A DNA stretch of 64,000 nucleotides from Faecalicatena contorta (GCF_003149105.1 NZ_QGDS01000008.1:1-64000), one strand, 5' to 3'; shown: positions 33,886 to 43,946, numbered from the stretch's first letter. Numbers and translations: made by a program. Notes: a model not told the origin generated them from the letters alone.

Positions 33886-34689
33886 ATGAAAGGATTAAGG
33901 CACAACCGCAAGGTATGGATTATTATAATAATTATTTTAGTATTTGCAGTGGGTATAGGGGCCGGTATAGTGACGGGAACCATGCTAGTGAAAAAAGAAA
34001 CGAAAAGCACAGATAAAACAACATCTGTGAATGAATCAAAAAATGCCGGAGATAAGAAGGATGACATAAATTCCGGTACAGGCGATAGTACAAAAAACGA
34101 TACGCTGGATGGCGGAGAAACAAATGGAGGGGACGATAAGAAAGATAATTCTCAGGATGATGCCCAAAACCCATCCCAGGATGACAGCATGCCAGATAAT
34201 AGTGGAAGTACTTATGATGCGTCTATTCCTGGGGATGATACAGGAATTCACAGATATGAATATATTCTGAGTGATGGCACATGGCAGGAAGCTTTCCAGG
34301 ACTGTATTGACCGTGGGGGGTATCTTGTCAGAATCAACAGCTCAAGTGAATATGAATATATCAGAAAAGAAATCAGCAAACAGAAGATGACGAATATCTT
34401 TTTCCACATTGGCGGAAGAAGAGACAGTAGTTCTTCAGATTACTACTGGGTAAATGAAGATTACAAGCTCTTTGGAGAAAAGTTAAATTCTGATGATAGC
34501 TGGTGTTCCGATGAATGGAAAAAGGGAGAGCCAAGCTATAAGGACGGCAGTCTGGAAGAGTTGTATATGGACTTGTTCTTCTTTGACGGAGAGAAGCGAT
34601 TCGTATGGAATGATATTCCTGATAATATGCTGGCTGCAGAACCGGCTTATTCAGGAAAATTAGGGTATATTTGTGAATACGAGAATTAG
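33886..34689 (+). CDS. Membrane-anchored C-type lectin-like domain protein
   Basis: A 267-residue surface protein. A signal anchor lies at 10-35 (WIIIIIILVFAVGIGAGI), then a low-complexity Asp/Asn/Ser/Lys-rich spacer (40-115). The C-terminal CTLD fold has the diagnostic start TWQEAFQDCIDRGGYLVRI, the middle DSSSSDYYWVNED, and the end FVWNDIPD plus GYICEYEN with the second Cys. CTLDs bind sugars or proteins; bacterial ones outside pathogens are poorly characterised. ATG behind ACGGAGG. An FHA protein follows 100 bp downstream on the same strand. Confidence 0.85.
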   Translation: MKGLRHNRKVWIIIIIILVFAVGIGAGIVTGTMLVKKETKSTDKTTSVNESKNAGDKKDDINSGTGDSTKNDTLDGGETNGGDDKKDNSQDDAQNPSQDDSMPDNSGSTYDASIPGDDTGIHRYEYILSDGTWQEAFQDCIDRGGYLVRINSSSEYEYIRKEISKQKMTNIFFHIGGRRDSSSSDYYWVNEDYKLFGEKLNSDDSWCSDEWKKGEPSYKDGSLEELYMDLFFFDGEKRFVWNDIPDNMLAAEPAYSGKLGYICEYEN

Positions 34690-34770
34690 GCCGGAATAGA
34701 AGGATATTCCTAAAAGTATTTATAAAAAAGGCGTATTAACTTGCCTGAACCGAAAAAATATAGTAAGATT

Positions 34771-34786
34771 AACTCCTGAAGGAGTT
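34771..34786 (+). promoter_or_regulatory. Hairpin that masks the FHA-gene ribosome binding site
   Basis: AACTCC, loop TGAA, GGAGTT: a perfect 6-bp stem whose 3' arm contains the GGAG Shine-Dalgarno sequence, 3 nt before the ATG at 34790. Confidence 0.6.
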
Positions 34787-34789
34787 GAT

Positions 34790-35368
34790 ATGCAAATGAT
34801 GTACTGGATTATTCTTATAGTCTTGGCAGTTCTGATTTTAGTTACTATAATCGCGACAGTAGTAACAATAGTAAAAGAGAGAAAAGAATACAGGAAATAT
34901 GAGCTTGATGAAGAGTATGACATAGAAGAAGATGATTACGAGGACAAGAGACCGGCCAGAAGGCGCAGAAGGCCAGGTACACAGCAGGAGCTGGAAGATG
35001 ACGATTTGGATGCAGGTGCTGAGAATTCATCAGGAAAGAAAAGACGCTGGAAGATTATTTTAGAAGACACCGATACCCAGGAGCGGTACACCTATATTTT
35101 CTATGATAATATTGGAATTGGCAGAACCACAAAAGAAGTGGCTTTTGAGGAATTTTTATCTCTCACCAATGACAGGAAGATTTCTAAGGTTCATTGTGCA
35201 ATTATACGAAGGAAGGATAAATTGTACCTCAGGGATGAGGGTTCAAAGAACCATACATTCTTAAATGGCAAGAAGATTCAGAAACCTATTGTGATTCAAA
35301 GAGAGGATTTTATTTCGCTGGGTGAGACAGAACTCGAAGTTATTAAAATTCTTAGAGAGACAAATTAA
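34790..35368 (+). CDS. FHA-domain membrane protein
   Basis: A 192-residue protein with an N-terminal membrane segment (WIILIVLAVLILVTIIATVV) and a highly charged linker with an Arg stretch (PARRRRRPG). The C-terminal forkhead-associated domain includes NIGIGRTTKEV, ISKVHCAIIRRKDKLYLRDEGSKNHT and FISLGETELEV. FHA domains bind phosphothreonine peptides, suggesting a link to Ser/Thr kinase signalling, although no kinase is nearby. The topology puts the FHA domain in the cytoplasm. The ribosome binding site lies in a perfect hairpin. Confidence 0.88.
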   Translation: MQMMYWIILIVLAVLILVTIIATVVTIVKERKEYRKYELDEEYDIEEDDYEDKRPARRRRRPGTQQELEDDDLDAGAENSSGKKRRWKIILEDTDTQERYTYIFYDNIGIGRTTKEVAFEEFLSLTNDRKISKVHCAIIRRKDKLYLRDEGSKNHTFLNGKKIQKPIVIQREDFISLGETELEVIKILRETN

Positions 35369-35520
35369 TTTAAGGCGGTGCCTGACAGGGTACTGCCTTT
35401 TTAGACCTTACGCAGAGGGGGTTGTGGCTTGAGAGGGAAATTTCCCAATTTACATCTATTCTTTATCATGCTAAAATGATAAGCAGTAACGAGTTAATAA
35501 GTATGTTAGGAGGATTAATC

Positions 35521-37788
35521 ATGATAAAACTATATGAAAACGGTGTTTATTTGAAAAATGGCACTGAAATAGTTGAAGATACAGGCAATATTACCATTCC
35601 TGTTACGAAGGAAGAAGCAGCTCAGAATACCATTGCCTATGGAATTCTGAAGGATCATAATACAACATCTGATATGGAGCGTTTGCAGATAAAATTTGAT
35701 AAGCTCACATCACATGATATAACATTTGTTGGAATTATACAGACGGCCAGAGCTTCAGGACTTGAGAAATTCCCGGTTCCCTATGTGCTGACAAACTGCC
35801 ATAACAGTTTATGTGCGGTAGGTGGTACAATTAATGAGGACGACCATATGTTTGGCCTGACCTGTGCAAAGAAGTATGGCGGAGTTTATGTACCTCCTCA
35901 TCAGGCCGTGATTCACCAGTATGCCCGTGAGGTACTTTCAGGGGGCGGTAAGATGATTCTTGGTTCAGACAGCCACACCCGTTATGGCGCTCTTGGAACA
36001 ATGGCCATGGGTGAGGGCGGACCGGAGCTTGTAAAACAACTTTTGAACAAGACTTATGATATTAACATGCCAGGTGTTATCGGTATTTACCTGGATGGGG
36101 AGCCAATGAAAGGGGTGGGACCTCAGGATGTTGCACTGGCAATTATTGGGGCAACATTTGGAAATGGCTATGTAAATAATAAAGTGATGGAATTTGTAGG
36201 ACCGGGTGTGGACAAGTTAAGTGCCGATTTCCGTATGGGCGTTGATGTTATGACAACGGAGACTACCTGTTTGTCATCCATTTGGAAAACGGATGACAAG
36301 ATTCAGGAATACTATGAGATTCACGGAAGAAGTGAGGATTATAAAGAGCTGAATCCGGGATCTGTTGCGTACTATGACGGCATGGTTTATGTAAATTTAA
36401 GTGAAATTAAGCCTATGATTGCGATGCCGTTCCATCCAAGCAATGTATATACAATCGATGAAGTAAATGCAAATCTGAAAGACATTTTACATGATGTGGA
36501 AAAGAAAGCAATTGTAAGCCTGGGCGGTGCAGTAGATTATTCACTGCAGGATAAGATTGTAAATGACAGGCTTTATGTAGAACAGGGAATTATTGCAGGA
36601 TGTGCAGGCGGCGGATTTGAAAATATTTGTGCTGCGGCTGATATTATAAAAGGAAAGAACATTGGACATGATGAATTTACATTCAGTGTATATCCGGCAA
36701 GTACGCCAATTTATATGGAATTAGTGAAAAATGGTGCAGTTGCTGACCTGATGGCAGCAGGTACAGTTGTGAAGACAGCATTTTGCGGACCATGTTTTGG
36801 TGCGGGAGATACACCTGCCAATAATGCATTTTCTATCCGTCATTCAACGAGAAACTTCCCGAACCGTGAAGGCTCTAAGCTCCAAAGTGGACAGATTGCA
36901 TCTGTTGCGCTTATGGATGCACGTTCTATTGCAGCCACAGCGGCTAACAAAGGATTTTTGACACCTGCTACAGCTATAGATGTGGAGTATAAGGGACAAA
37001 AGTATCATTTTGATAAGAGTATTTATGAAAATCGCGTATTTGACAGTCAGGGTGTTGCTGACCCAAGTGTAGAAATTAAATTTGGCCCCAATATTAAAGA
37101 TTGGCCTAAGATGTCTGCGTTACCCCCCAATTTGGTTCTGAAGGTAGTTTCTGAGATTCATGATCCGGTGACGACTACTGATGAGTTGATTCCTTCAGGG
37201 GAGACATCTTCCTACCGCTCCAATCCTCTTGGACTTGCGGAGTTTACACTTTCCAGAAAGGACCCGGCTTATGTAGGACGTGCCAAAGAAGTACAGACAG
37301 CACAGAAGGCAATTGAGGAAAATACATGTCCATTGGATGTGCTGGAAGAGTTAAAGCCGGTAATGGCAAAGGTCAGAGAATTTTATCCTGAAGCAGGAGA
37401 AGGAAACCTTGGTGTAGGAAGTACCATTTTCGCTGTAAAACCAGGAGATGGCTCTGCAAGAGAACAAGCCGCTTCCTGTCAGAAGGTGCTTGGCGGATGG
37501 GCAAATATTGCAAATGGATATGCAACAAAACGCTATCGCTCTAATCTGATTAACTGGGGAATGCTTCCTTTCCTAACAGATGCAGACCATGAAAACCTGC
37601 CATTTAAAAATGGGGACTATATCTTTGTTCCTGATGTAAGAAAGGCAGTGGAGGATAAAGCAGATGTGATAAAGGCATATGTTGTAGGAGACAGCCTGAA
37701 AGAAATTGAATTCCGCCTTGGTGAACTCACAGATGCAGAAAGAGAAATTATATTAAAAGGATGCCTTATTAACTATTATAGAGATTAA
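35521..37788 (+). CDS. Aconitase-family hydratase (YbhJ-like)
   Basis: A 755-residue [4Fe-4S] hydratase of the aconitase superfamily. Motifs include [35 protein letters not shown], and [16 protein letters not shown] with Cys ligands. The C-terminal swivel domain includes [27 protein letters not shown]. The closest named relatives are YbhJ-type putative hydratases. Together with the citrate synthase at 55.6 kb it probably serves the oxidative half-branch toward 2-oxoglutarate and glutamate. ATG 35521 has TTAGGAGG upstream and gives the standard MIKLYENG start; an upstream extension to 35422 is unlikely. Confidence 0.9.
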   Translation: MIKLYENGVYLKNGTEIVEDTGNITIPVTKEEAAQNTIAYGILKDHNTTSDMERLQIKFDKLTSHDITFVGIIQTARASGLEKFPVPYVLTNCHNSLCAVGGTINEDDHMFGLTCAKKYGGVYVPPHQAVIHQYAREVLSGGGKMILGSDSHTRYGALGTMAMGEGGPELVKQLLNKTYDINMPGVIGIYLDGEPMKGVGPQDVALAIIGATFGNGYVNNKVMEFVGPGVDKLSADFRMGVDVMTTETTCLSSIWKTDDKIQEYYEIHGRSEDYKELNPGSVAYYDGMVYVNLSEIKPMIAMPFHPSNVYTIDEVNANLKDILHDVEKKAIVSLGGAVDYSLQDKIVNDRLYVEQGIIAGCAGGGFENICAAADIIKGKNIGHDEFTFSVYPASTPIYMELVKNGAVADLMAAGTVVKTAFCGPCFGAGDTPANNAFSIRHSTRNFPNREGSKLQSGQIASVALMDARSIAATAANKGFLTPATAIDVEYKGQKYHFDKSIYENRVFDSQGVADPSVEIKFGPNIKDWPKMSALPPNLVLKVVSEIHDPVTTTDELIPSGETSSYRSNPLGLAEFTLSRKDPAYVGRAKEVQTAQKAIEENTCPLDVLEELKPVMAKVREFYPEAGEGNLGVGSTIFAVKPGDGSAREQAASCQKVLGGWANIANGYATKRYRSNLINWGMLPFLTDADHENLPFKNGDYIFVPDVRKAVEDKADVIKAYVVGDSLKEIEFRLGELTDAEREIILKGCLINYYRD

Positions 37789-37839
37789 AGTATTTGGAAG
37801 GGGATTAGACCTTTTCTAAGTTAAAATAATAAATAGGCA

Positions 37840-37870
37840 GAAGCCGCTGGTCTTGATGATTAGCGGCTTC
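37840..37870 (+). terminator. Rho-independent terminator after the hydratase gene
   Basis: GAAGCCGCT and AGCGGCTTC with 13-nt loop, followed by ATTTGTT. Confidence 0.75.
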
Positions 37871-37914
37871 ATTTGTTATAAGTTTTTTGTAAACATTTTG
37901 AATTGAAAAATATC

Positions 37915-37943
37915 TTGTCATAAGTAATTTATTATATTATGAT
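37915..37943 (+). promoter_or_regulatory. Promoter for the PD-(D/E)XK gene, with structured leader
   Basis: TTGTCA, 17-bp spacer, TATGAT. The leader contains GCGGC (37955-37959) pairing with GCCGC (37981-37985) around an AGGC/GCCT inner stem. Confidence 0.6.
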
Positions 37944-38066
37944 AGATACATCAAGCGGCAGGCGCTCTTGCCTATATCAAGCCGCGAAATCTTATCCCGG
38001 CGCTTCATGTTCGAAGCATAATCCGTGAATAAAAAACTGAATAATCATTTTAGAAAGGAAATGCCT

Positions 38067-39083
38067 ATGACAAAAAAATTACAAGAGTATTTTCCAATGC
38101 TTCGTACAAGAAATGAGATATTAAACGAAATTGGGAAAAAAGAGGAACTTCTGGTATTGTTTGATTCATGGAAGGAGGAACAGCAGGAAGAGTTTTTAGA
38201 TTTCTGCTCCGGGGCCAGAGGAGTAAAGATTCTTTATGATTCATTTTTCAAAGAGATATTCAGCCCTGAATATCACCCCGAACGGGTGGAGCGGTTTCTT
38301 AGTCTCATTTTATGCCGTAAGGTAAGAATTATACAAATTCTGCCTAATGATTCTACCCGTATCGCAGATGAATGTACACTTTTGATTACTGATATTGTAG
38401 TGGAGCTGGAAGACGGAAGCATTGCAAATATTGAAATCCAGAAGATTGGTTATGCTTTTCCGGGTGAACGAATCGCATGTTATTCGGCGGACATGCTTCT
38501 GAGGCAGTATAAGCGGGTAAAGGGAAGGAGAAAAAAGAATTTTACATACCGGGATATCAAGACCGTATATACGATTGTATTATTTGAGAAAAGTACAAGA
38601 GAATTTCATGAAGTAAAAGGACAGTACATTCACCGGGGAAAACAAATTTTTAATACGGGACTTCAGCTGAATATGCTGCAGGAGTATGTGTTAATCCCAC
38701 TTGACATTTTCAAAAATAGCATGCACAATAAAATCATAGAAAGTGAGTTAGATGCATGGCTGGCCTTTTTAAGTTATGATGAGCCGGAAAAAATTGCGGA
38801 GCTGTTGGAAATACACCCGGAATTTAGAACCATGTACGAAGAAATCTATCAAATGTGTTTGGATATTGAAGAGGTGATGCACATGTTTTCAAAAGAATTG
38901 CGGGAACTGGATAGGAATACGGTTCGATATATGATTGAAGAGCAGGAGAAGGAGATAAAAGAGCAGGAGAAAGAGCTCAAAGAGCAGGGTATCAAAATAC
39001 AGGAGCAGGGTACCAAAATACAGGAACAAAGTGCTGAGATTGCAGCGCTAAAGGAAAAGCTGGCATCTATTTTAGGTGAATAG
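38067..39083 (+). CDS. PD-(D/E)XK nuclease-family transposase / Rpn-type protein
   Basis: A 338-residue protein of the PDDEXK_2 family. The nuclease core includes KILYDSFFKEIF, the acidic residue in TDIVVELEDGS and the IEIQKIG strand that completes the E-x-Q motif. The C-terminal 50 residues are a Glu/Gln-rich coiled coil with heptad-like repeats (KEQEKELKEQGIKIQEQ). Related Rpn proteins promote recombination-dependent mobility. ATG 38067 follows AGAAAGGA. No inverted repeats or duplications were seen around it, so it may be a resident gene. Confidence 0.83.
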   Translation: MTKKLQEYFPMLRTRNEILNEIGKKEELLVLFDSWKEEQQEEFLDFCSGARGVKILYDSFFKEIFSPEYHPERVERFLSLILCRKVRIIQILPNDSTRIADECTLLITDIVVELEDGSIANIEIQKIGYAFPGERIACYSADMLLRQYKRVKGRRKKNFTYRDIKTVYTIVLFEKSTREFHEVKGQYIHRGKQIFNTGLQLNMLQEYVLIPLDIFKNSMHNKIIESELDAWLAFLSYDEPEKIAELLEIHPEFRTMYEEIYQMCLDIEEVMHMFSKELRELDRNTVRYMIEEQEKEIKEQEKELKEQGIKIQEQGTKIQEQSAEIAALKEKLASILGE

Positions 39084-39094
39084 AAGAGCGGAAA

Positions 39095-39128
39095 ACATTT
39101 AGGGGCCAGTGTATCGGCCCCTTGATGT
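39095..39128. terminator. Bidirectional terminator between convergent genes
   Basis: ACATTTAGGGGCC and GGCCCCTTGATGT form a stem with a small internal bulge. Confidence 0.7.
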
Positions 39129-39137
39129 TTCTATTCT

Positions 39138-40202
39138 TTATGGTATGAGCATAACCTTTACGGCATTTGGATCTTTTTCAGCAACTTGAAATGCTTCCGT
39201 CCAGTCTGCAAGATCAAATTTGTGAGAAATCAGACCATCTGTTTTAATCAGCCCGGATGCGATTCCCTTGATAACAGCGGGGAAGGTAAGTGCGGAAAGA
39301 TGAGATCCAATAATAGTGAGTTCTTTTCCATCACCGATTGTATTCCAGTCTGCGGTTACTTCTTCTGCAAATACACCCATCTGAATATAACGTCCCAGGT
39401 TCTTTAAAGAATCCATTCCCTGTGTAACGCTTTTGGGGCTTCCAGAAGCTTCTACATATACATCACAGCCAAGTCCACTGGTCAGTTTCATGATTTCTTC
39501 CACTACATTACATTCCATTGGGTTCAATACTACATCAGCTCCGAAGTCTTTTCCCATCGCCAGGCGGTTTGCTTTGACATCAATACCGATAACCAGTTTT
39601 GGGAGGCAGAGAGAGGCCATATTAACCATGGATAATCCAATAGCTCCCAGCCCTGCAATAACCACGACATCACTGTGCTGGATATTGGCACGTTCTATGG
39701 CGTGCATACCGCATGCGATGGGTTCAACAAGGGCAGCCTGTTCAGGGGTGAAGTTTTTAGGAATTTTATGGTTCAGGCAGTTTTTATCCAGCTTTACGTA
39801 TTCTGCAAAGCCGCCGTTTGCGTACTGTTTGAATCCAAATACTGCCGATCGTGTACACATCCAGTATTTTCCCTCCCGACAGAATTTACAGGTTCCACAT
39901 GGAATAATCTGTTCAGTAACAATGGTATCACCTATTTCAAATCCTTCAACATCGTCAGCCTTCTCAACGATTTCACCGTAAAATTCATGTCCGCCAATGC
40001 AGGGAGCTTCAATGTACCGGTTCTCTTCAGAAGTTCCCCAGATACGGATTCCCCCATGGTATGATTTAACATCACCCGCACAGATACCGCAGCCTTTTAC
40101 TTTGAGCAGAATTTCTCCGTCACTGATTGTTGGAACCGGAACGTCCTCATAACGGTTATCATAAGGTGCGTAAGATAAGAGTGCTTTCATTGTTCTTTCC
40201 AT
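39138..40202 (-). CDS. Zinc-binding medium-chain alcohol/polyol dehydrogenase
   Basis: A 354-residue MDR dehydrogenase. Catalytic zinc ligands are Cys in GCGICAGDV and GGHEFYGE. Structural-zinc cysteines are in CGTCKFCREGKYWMC. The NAD-binding Rossmann fold contains VVIAGLGAIGLSMV followed by VIGIDV, whose Asp favours NAD over NADP. It is the last gene of a sugar ABC-transporter operon, 17 bp from the binding-protein gene, so the substrate is probably the sugar or polyol imported by that system. Exact substrate not deducible. Confidence 0.88.
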   Translation of the reverse strand: MERTMKALLSYAPYDNRYEDVPVPTISDGEILLKVKGCGICAGDVKSYHGGIRIWGTSEENRYIEAPCIGGHEFYGEIVEKADDVEGFEIGDTIVTEQIIPCGTCKFCREGKYWMCTRSAVFGFKQYANGGFAEYVKLDKNCLNHKIPKNFTPEQAALVEPIACGMHAIERANIQHSDVVVIAGLGAIGLSMVNMASLCLPKLVIGIDVKANRLAMGKDFGADVVLNPMECNVVEEIMKLTSGLGCDVYVEASGSPKSVTQGMDSLKNLGRYIQMGVFAEEVTADWNTIGDGKELTIIGSHLSALTFPAVIKGIASGLIKTDGLISHKFDLADWTEAFQVAEKDPNAVKVMLIP

Positions 40203-40219
40203 AGATGTTCTCCTTCTTC

Positions 40220-41239
40220 TTATTTAGCATAAATTGTATCATAGTATTCCTGTGCATTAGATGAATCAATTACCTCAATTGGCATGTACTGGTCTTTTTC
40301 TACATCTTTACCTTCAAGCAGGTCAGAAGTAATGTCCACCAGAGCACGTCCGTGTGCTTTTCCGCCGCCCAGGCTGACAGAGGATTTCTGAGGTTCGCCA
40401 TTGATGATGTTCAGGATTTCATTTTCTGTAGCATCAATTCCAAACAGGCCGATAGAGTTAAAGTCTGTGATTCCTGCAGATTTGATTCCTTCGTTTCCGC
40501 CTACACTTCCGCCGCCGCCGATACAGCAGATCGCCTTGATATCAGGGTGAGCCTGAAGGAATGTCTCAGCATTTTTAACACCTTCCTCAGAGGTGAGTGC
40601 GGAAGCAGTTGCTACCAGCTTTGTATTTTTTGTATTTTCCTCAATTCCGGCTTTGATTCCGTTTGCACGTTCAATAATCTCAGGAAATTCAGGTAAATCC
40701 ATCAGTGCCCACTCTACGACTTCTTCGTCACCGTAGTTTTCATTAATCCACTCAGCAGCACGCTCTCCGCATGCATATCCTGTATTATACGGATCTACAA
40801 GGTACTGTGCATCACAGTTCTCGAGAGTCTGTGTATAACCTACAACATAAATTCCGGCATCTTGTGCTTTTTTTGTTACATCTGCAACTGCATTTGATTC
40901 TACTGCGCAGACAATAATAGCATCCATATCGCCCTGGATAAAGTTTTCAATCTGTGTCACCTGTTTTGTAGCGTCACTTTGGGCATCCACATATGTAACG
41001 GAAATTCCTTTTTCCTTTGCATAGGCCTCTGCCTCTTTCACAAGTTCTGCCCATACAGGGTTACTCAAATCAGAAAATGTAATGCCTACCTTGTAATCCC
41101 CGGAGCTTTTGGTGTCTTTTGATGCTGTTTCAGTGGAACTGCTGTCTTTGCTGCTGGTATCTGAGTCCATGCTGCACCCGGTGATAGTCCCTGTCAAAAG
41201 AAACATCGCTGCAAATACACTTAAAATTCTTTTTTTCAT
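40220..41239 (-). CDS. Sugar ABC transporter substrate-binding lipoprotein (RbsB-like)
   Basis: A 339-residue type I periplasmic-binding protein. The lipobox ITGC at the end of the signal peptide anchors it to the membrane, and a Ser/Thr/Asp-rich linker follows. Ligand-binding domain features are VGITFSDLSNPVWAEL, VIVCAVESNAVADVTKKA, AICCIGGGGSVGGNEGIKSAG and LFGIDATENEIL. It belongs to the ribose/galactose-type binding proteins. Start ATG with AGGAGG upstream. A structured 160-bp spacer separates it from the permease gene, which may raise its relative expression. Confidence 0.93.
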   Translation of the reverse strand: MKKRILSVFAAMFLLTGTITGCSMDSDTSSKDSSSTETASKDTKSSGDYKVGITFSDLSNPVWAELVKEAEAYAKEKGISVTYVDAQSDATKQVTQIENFIQGDMDAIIVCAVESNAVADVTKKAQDAGIYVVGYTQTLENCDAQYLVDPYNTGYACGERAAEWINENYGDEEVVEWALMDLPEFPEIIERANGIKAGIEENTKNTKLVATASALTSEEGVKNAETFLQAHPDIKAICCIGGGGSVGGNEGIKSAGITDFNSIGLFGIDATENEILNIINGEPQKSSVSLGGGKAHGRALVDITSDLLEGKDVEKDQYMPIEVIDSSNAQEYYDTIYAK

Positions 41240-41298
41240 ATCTTTTCCTCCTAGAAATAAAATATTATTTTGTCTTCATCCCCTTGCTTATGCTACTT

Positions 41299-41390
41299 AG
41301 GTCTGGCTTTTTCAGACCTTATGTTGCAAAGTACATCCTGCCGGCTTAGTGAGGTTCTTTCGAACTTAGCGGTCATGGATGTTTCTTTAT
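41299..41390 (-). other. Structured intergenic region inside the sugar operon
   Basis: AGGTCTG and CAGACCT (41299-41319) form a 7-bp hairpin. Nearby ACATCC and GGATGT enclose a GTTC/GAAC stem (about 41331-41381). Such structures often stabilise the binding-protein mRNA segment or partly terminate; the role here is inferred. Confidence 0.45.
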
Positions 41391-41405
41391 TAAAGGGGGA
41401 ATACA

Positions 41406-42392
41406 CTAGTTATTATTTGCATTGATTGCCTTAATACGTTTTACACGTTCGCTGTTTGTGCGTGACATTGTATCATAGATAACTGCGATAAGCAGGATGC
41501 ATCCTTTGATAACAAGCTGGATATATTCACTGACATTCAGGAGAAGCAGTCCGTTATCCAGTACGCCCACAATCAATACACCAATAAATGCTCCAAGAAT
41601 TGTACCTTTTCCACCACTGCTGCTGACTCCGCCCAGTACACAGGCAGTCAGTACATTAAACTCAAATCCGGCACCGGTTGCAGACTGGCCGGAATTCAGG
41701 CGGGAAAGCTGCAGGATTGCTCCGATTGCAGTGAAGAATCCGCACATACTGTAAACAATGATACGGATTTTCCCGGTATTGACACCGGATAACTTAGCGG
41801 CCTCCTCGTTGCTTCCGATAGCGTAGAAATACCTTCCGTAGTAAGTCTTGTTTAGAATGAATGCGCCAATCAGGATAATCACAACCAGGAAAATCAGGGA
41901 AACCGGAATCCCCAGTATATTGCCCTGCCCCAGGAAAGAAAAGCTCCTTGGAAATCCAAACATGGGGAGTCCTCCTGAAATGAGGTAGCTGATTCCATTT
42001 AGTATGGTCATCATGGATAGTGTGACAATCAGAGGTGCAACACCGGTTTTTGTAATAATCATTCCGTTGATGAGACCTATCACAGTGCCTATCAGCATGG
42101 AGATTAGTACTGCGAGCAGCCAGTTTACGCCGGCCTTAGTCATCAGGTAGGAACAGATAATTCCAACCAGTGAAATCTGATACCCTACAGACAAATCAAT
42201 TCCGCCTGTAATAAGTACAAAGGTAAAGCCTACAGAGCAAATACCCAGGGTTGCAATTTGTTTGGCTATGTTAAATAAATTGTTTGCTTTTAGGAACTGT
42301 GGGGAAAGGATACTGAATATCAGGAACATGACAACCAGTACAAGAAAAATCCCAAGTTCTTTTGATTTAAATAGTTTCTTACTTTTATTCAT
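41406..42392 (-). CDS. Sugar ABC transporter permease (RbsC-like)
   Basis: A 328-residue membrane protein with about 8-10 segments and the BPD_transp_2 signatures GGIDLSVGYQISLVGI, LIVTLSMMTILNGISYLISGG, GSNEEAAKLSGVN and GGVSSSGGKGTILGAFIGVLIVG. It forms the transmembrane channel of a ribose-type importer. ATG 42392 has GGAGGT seven nt upstream and overlaps the ATPase stop by 8 bp, so translation is coupled. Confidence 0.93.
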   Translation of the reverse strand: MNKSKKLFKSKELGIFLVLVVMFLIFSILSPQFLKANNLFNIAKQIATLGICSVGFTFVLITGGIDLSVGYQISLVGIICSYLMTKAGVNWLLAVLISMLIGTVIGLINGMIITKTGVAPLIVTLSMMTILNGISYLISGGLPMFGFPRSFSFLGQGNILGIPVSLIFLVVIILIGAFILNKTYYGRYFYAIGSNEEAAKLSGVNTGKIRIIVYSMCGFFTAIGAILQLSRLNSGQSATGAGFEFNVLTACVLGGVSSSGGKGTILGAFIGVLIVGVLDNGLLLLNVSEYIQLVIKGCILLIAVIYDTMSRTNSERVKRIKAINANNN

Positions 42393-43881
42393 TTTCGTCA
42401 CCTCCGGCAGATTTAGCTAAAATAGATTCCTGAGAAATGGAGTCTCTGTCCATAATGCCGGTCATCCTTCCTTTACATAAAACTACAATTCTATCGGACA
42501 TTCCAATCAATTCTTCCATATCAGAGGAAATCATAATGATTGCCTTGCCATCATCGGCCAAGTCGTTCATAATCTGATAAATCTCCTGTTTGGCTCCTAC
42601 GTCAATTCCTCGGGTAGGTTCATCAAAAATCAAAATATCCGGGTTCATTGCCAGCCATTTTGCAAGAACAACCTTCTGCTGGTTACCGCCGCTTAGATTT
42701 TTTGCTTTCTGATCCATACTCGGTGTTTTTGTGCGGAGGCTTTCGATGTATTTTTCAGTAATCTCTGTCTCCTTTTTATGATTAATCACGCTATGGCTTG
42801 ACCAGTCTTTTAAGCTTGGCATGGTGGTATTTTCCTTGATTGTCATATCAAGTACAAGCCCCTGACGTTTCCGGTCCTCAGGTACCAGAGCGATACCGGC
42901 TTTAATGGATTCCATACAGTTCTTCGGTTTCAGGCTTTTGCCGTTCAGAATGATTTCACCTTCCGTAATCTCTTCATATCCGAATAAGAGTTGTGCAAGC
43001 TCTGTACGGCCTGCGCCAATCAGTCCTGCCATACCCAAAATCTCACCCTTTTTTACATCAAATGAAATATCTTTGACACCATTGCCCGAAACATTTCTGA
43101 TGGAAAGGATTGTTTCCGTAGCATGTTTGGCACGTACAGGATAAGTTTCTGTAAGCTCCCTGCCTACCATTAAGCGGATTAACTCTGCTTTATTCGTATC
43201 CGCCGTATTGACTGTGGTGATGTATTTTCCGTCACGCAGAACAGATACACGATCAGACAGACGGAAAATTTCTTCCATTCTGTGTGAAATATAGATAATG
43301 GTAACACCTTGTTCTTTCAATGTATCTACAATTTTGAACATTGCTTCCACCTCGGAGGTGGTCAGCGGAGCAGACGGCTCATCCATAATCAGGATTTTTG
43401 CATCTTTTGAGACCGCTTTGGCAATTTCTACAATCTGCTGGTATCCGGTAGTCAGGTCTGCCACCTTGACGTTGGGATCGATATTCACCTTCAGACGCTC
43501 GAAAAGCTCTTTTGATTTGTTGTACATGGCTTTGCGGTCCAGGACCATGCCGTTCATAAGGAACTCACCCATAAAAATATTTTCAGCCGCAGACAAGACT
43601 GGTATCAAAGTAAACTCCTGATAAATAACCGCAATACCATTTGCTCTTGAGAGTGCAGGTGTCATATGCTCATAAGTTTGCCCGTTTATTTCGATAGTAC
43701 CTTTTGTTGGCTGGATTGCACCGGAAATTGTTTTAATCATGGTTGATTTACCGGCGCCGTTTTCACCGACTATGGCGTGTATTTCCCCCTCTTGGAACTG
43801 GATGTTTAAATCGTCCAGAGCTGTTACGCCAGGGTACATCTTGGATATATGATTTAGCTTGAGAATCATATCGCCTTTCAT
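42385..43881 (-). CDS. Sugar ABC transporter ATP-binding protein (RbsA-like), two domains
   Basis: A 498-residue protein with two nucleotide-binding domains. Domain 1 has Walker A GENGAGKST, Walker B ILIMDEPSAPLT and a switch His in YISHRMEEIF. The second has GLIGAGRTE, the signature LSGGNQQKV and ILIFDEPTRGIDVGAKQEIY. This is the normal RbsA/MglA arrangement, in which the second Walker A is shortened. ATG behind GGGAGGGAG. It is the first gene of the transporter operon, with its own promoter. Confidence 0.95.
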   Translation of the reverse strand: MKGDMILKLNHISKMYPGVTALDDLNIQFQEGEIHAIVGENGAGKSTMIKTISGAIQPTKGTIEINGQTYEHMTPALSRANGIAVIYQEFTLIPVLSAAENIFMGEFLMNGMVLDRKAMYNKSKELFERLKVNIDPNVKVADLTTGYQQIVEIAKAVSKDAKILIMDEPSAPLTTSEVEAMFKIVDTLKEQGVTIIYISHRMEEIFRLSDRVSVLRDGKYITTVNTADTNKAELIRLMVGRELTETYPVRAKHATETILSIRNVSGNGVKDISFDVKKGEILGMAGLIGAGRTELAQLLFGYEEITEGEIILNGKSLKPKNCMESIKAGIALVPEDRKRQGLVLDMTIKENTTMPSLKDWSSHSVINHKKETEITEKYIESLRTKTPSMDQKAKNLSGGNQQKVVLAKWLAMNPDILIFDEPTRGIDVGAKQEIYQIMNDLADDGKAIIMISSDMEELIGMSDRIVVLCKGRMTGIMDRDSISQESILAKSAGGDENE

Positions 43882-43917
43882 GTTCTCCCTCCCTTTTCCT
43901 TTCGTTTGCTAGTATCA

Positions 43918-43946
43918 ATTATACTCAGGGGTGCCGGGGACAACAA
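43918..43946 (-). promoter_or_regulatory. Promoter for the sugar transporter operon
   Basis: On the minus strand TTGTTG (43946-43941), 17-bp spacer, TATAAT (43923-43918), about 37 bp before the RbsA-like start. Further upstream TTGACA occurs with a weak -10. The response regulator encoded nearby probably binds here; no repeat operator was recognised. Confidence 0.65.

Noticed and set aside
35422..35520. N-terminal extension of the aconitase-family protein
   Set aside because: The extension lacks a ribosome binding site and is unlike the family; AGGAGG lies before the ATG at 35521.
38067..39083. Complete transposon around the PD-(D/E)XK gene
   Set aside because: No inverted repeats or target duplication were seen at its borders; only the gene itself is called.
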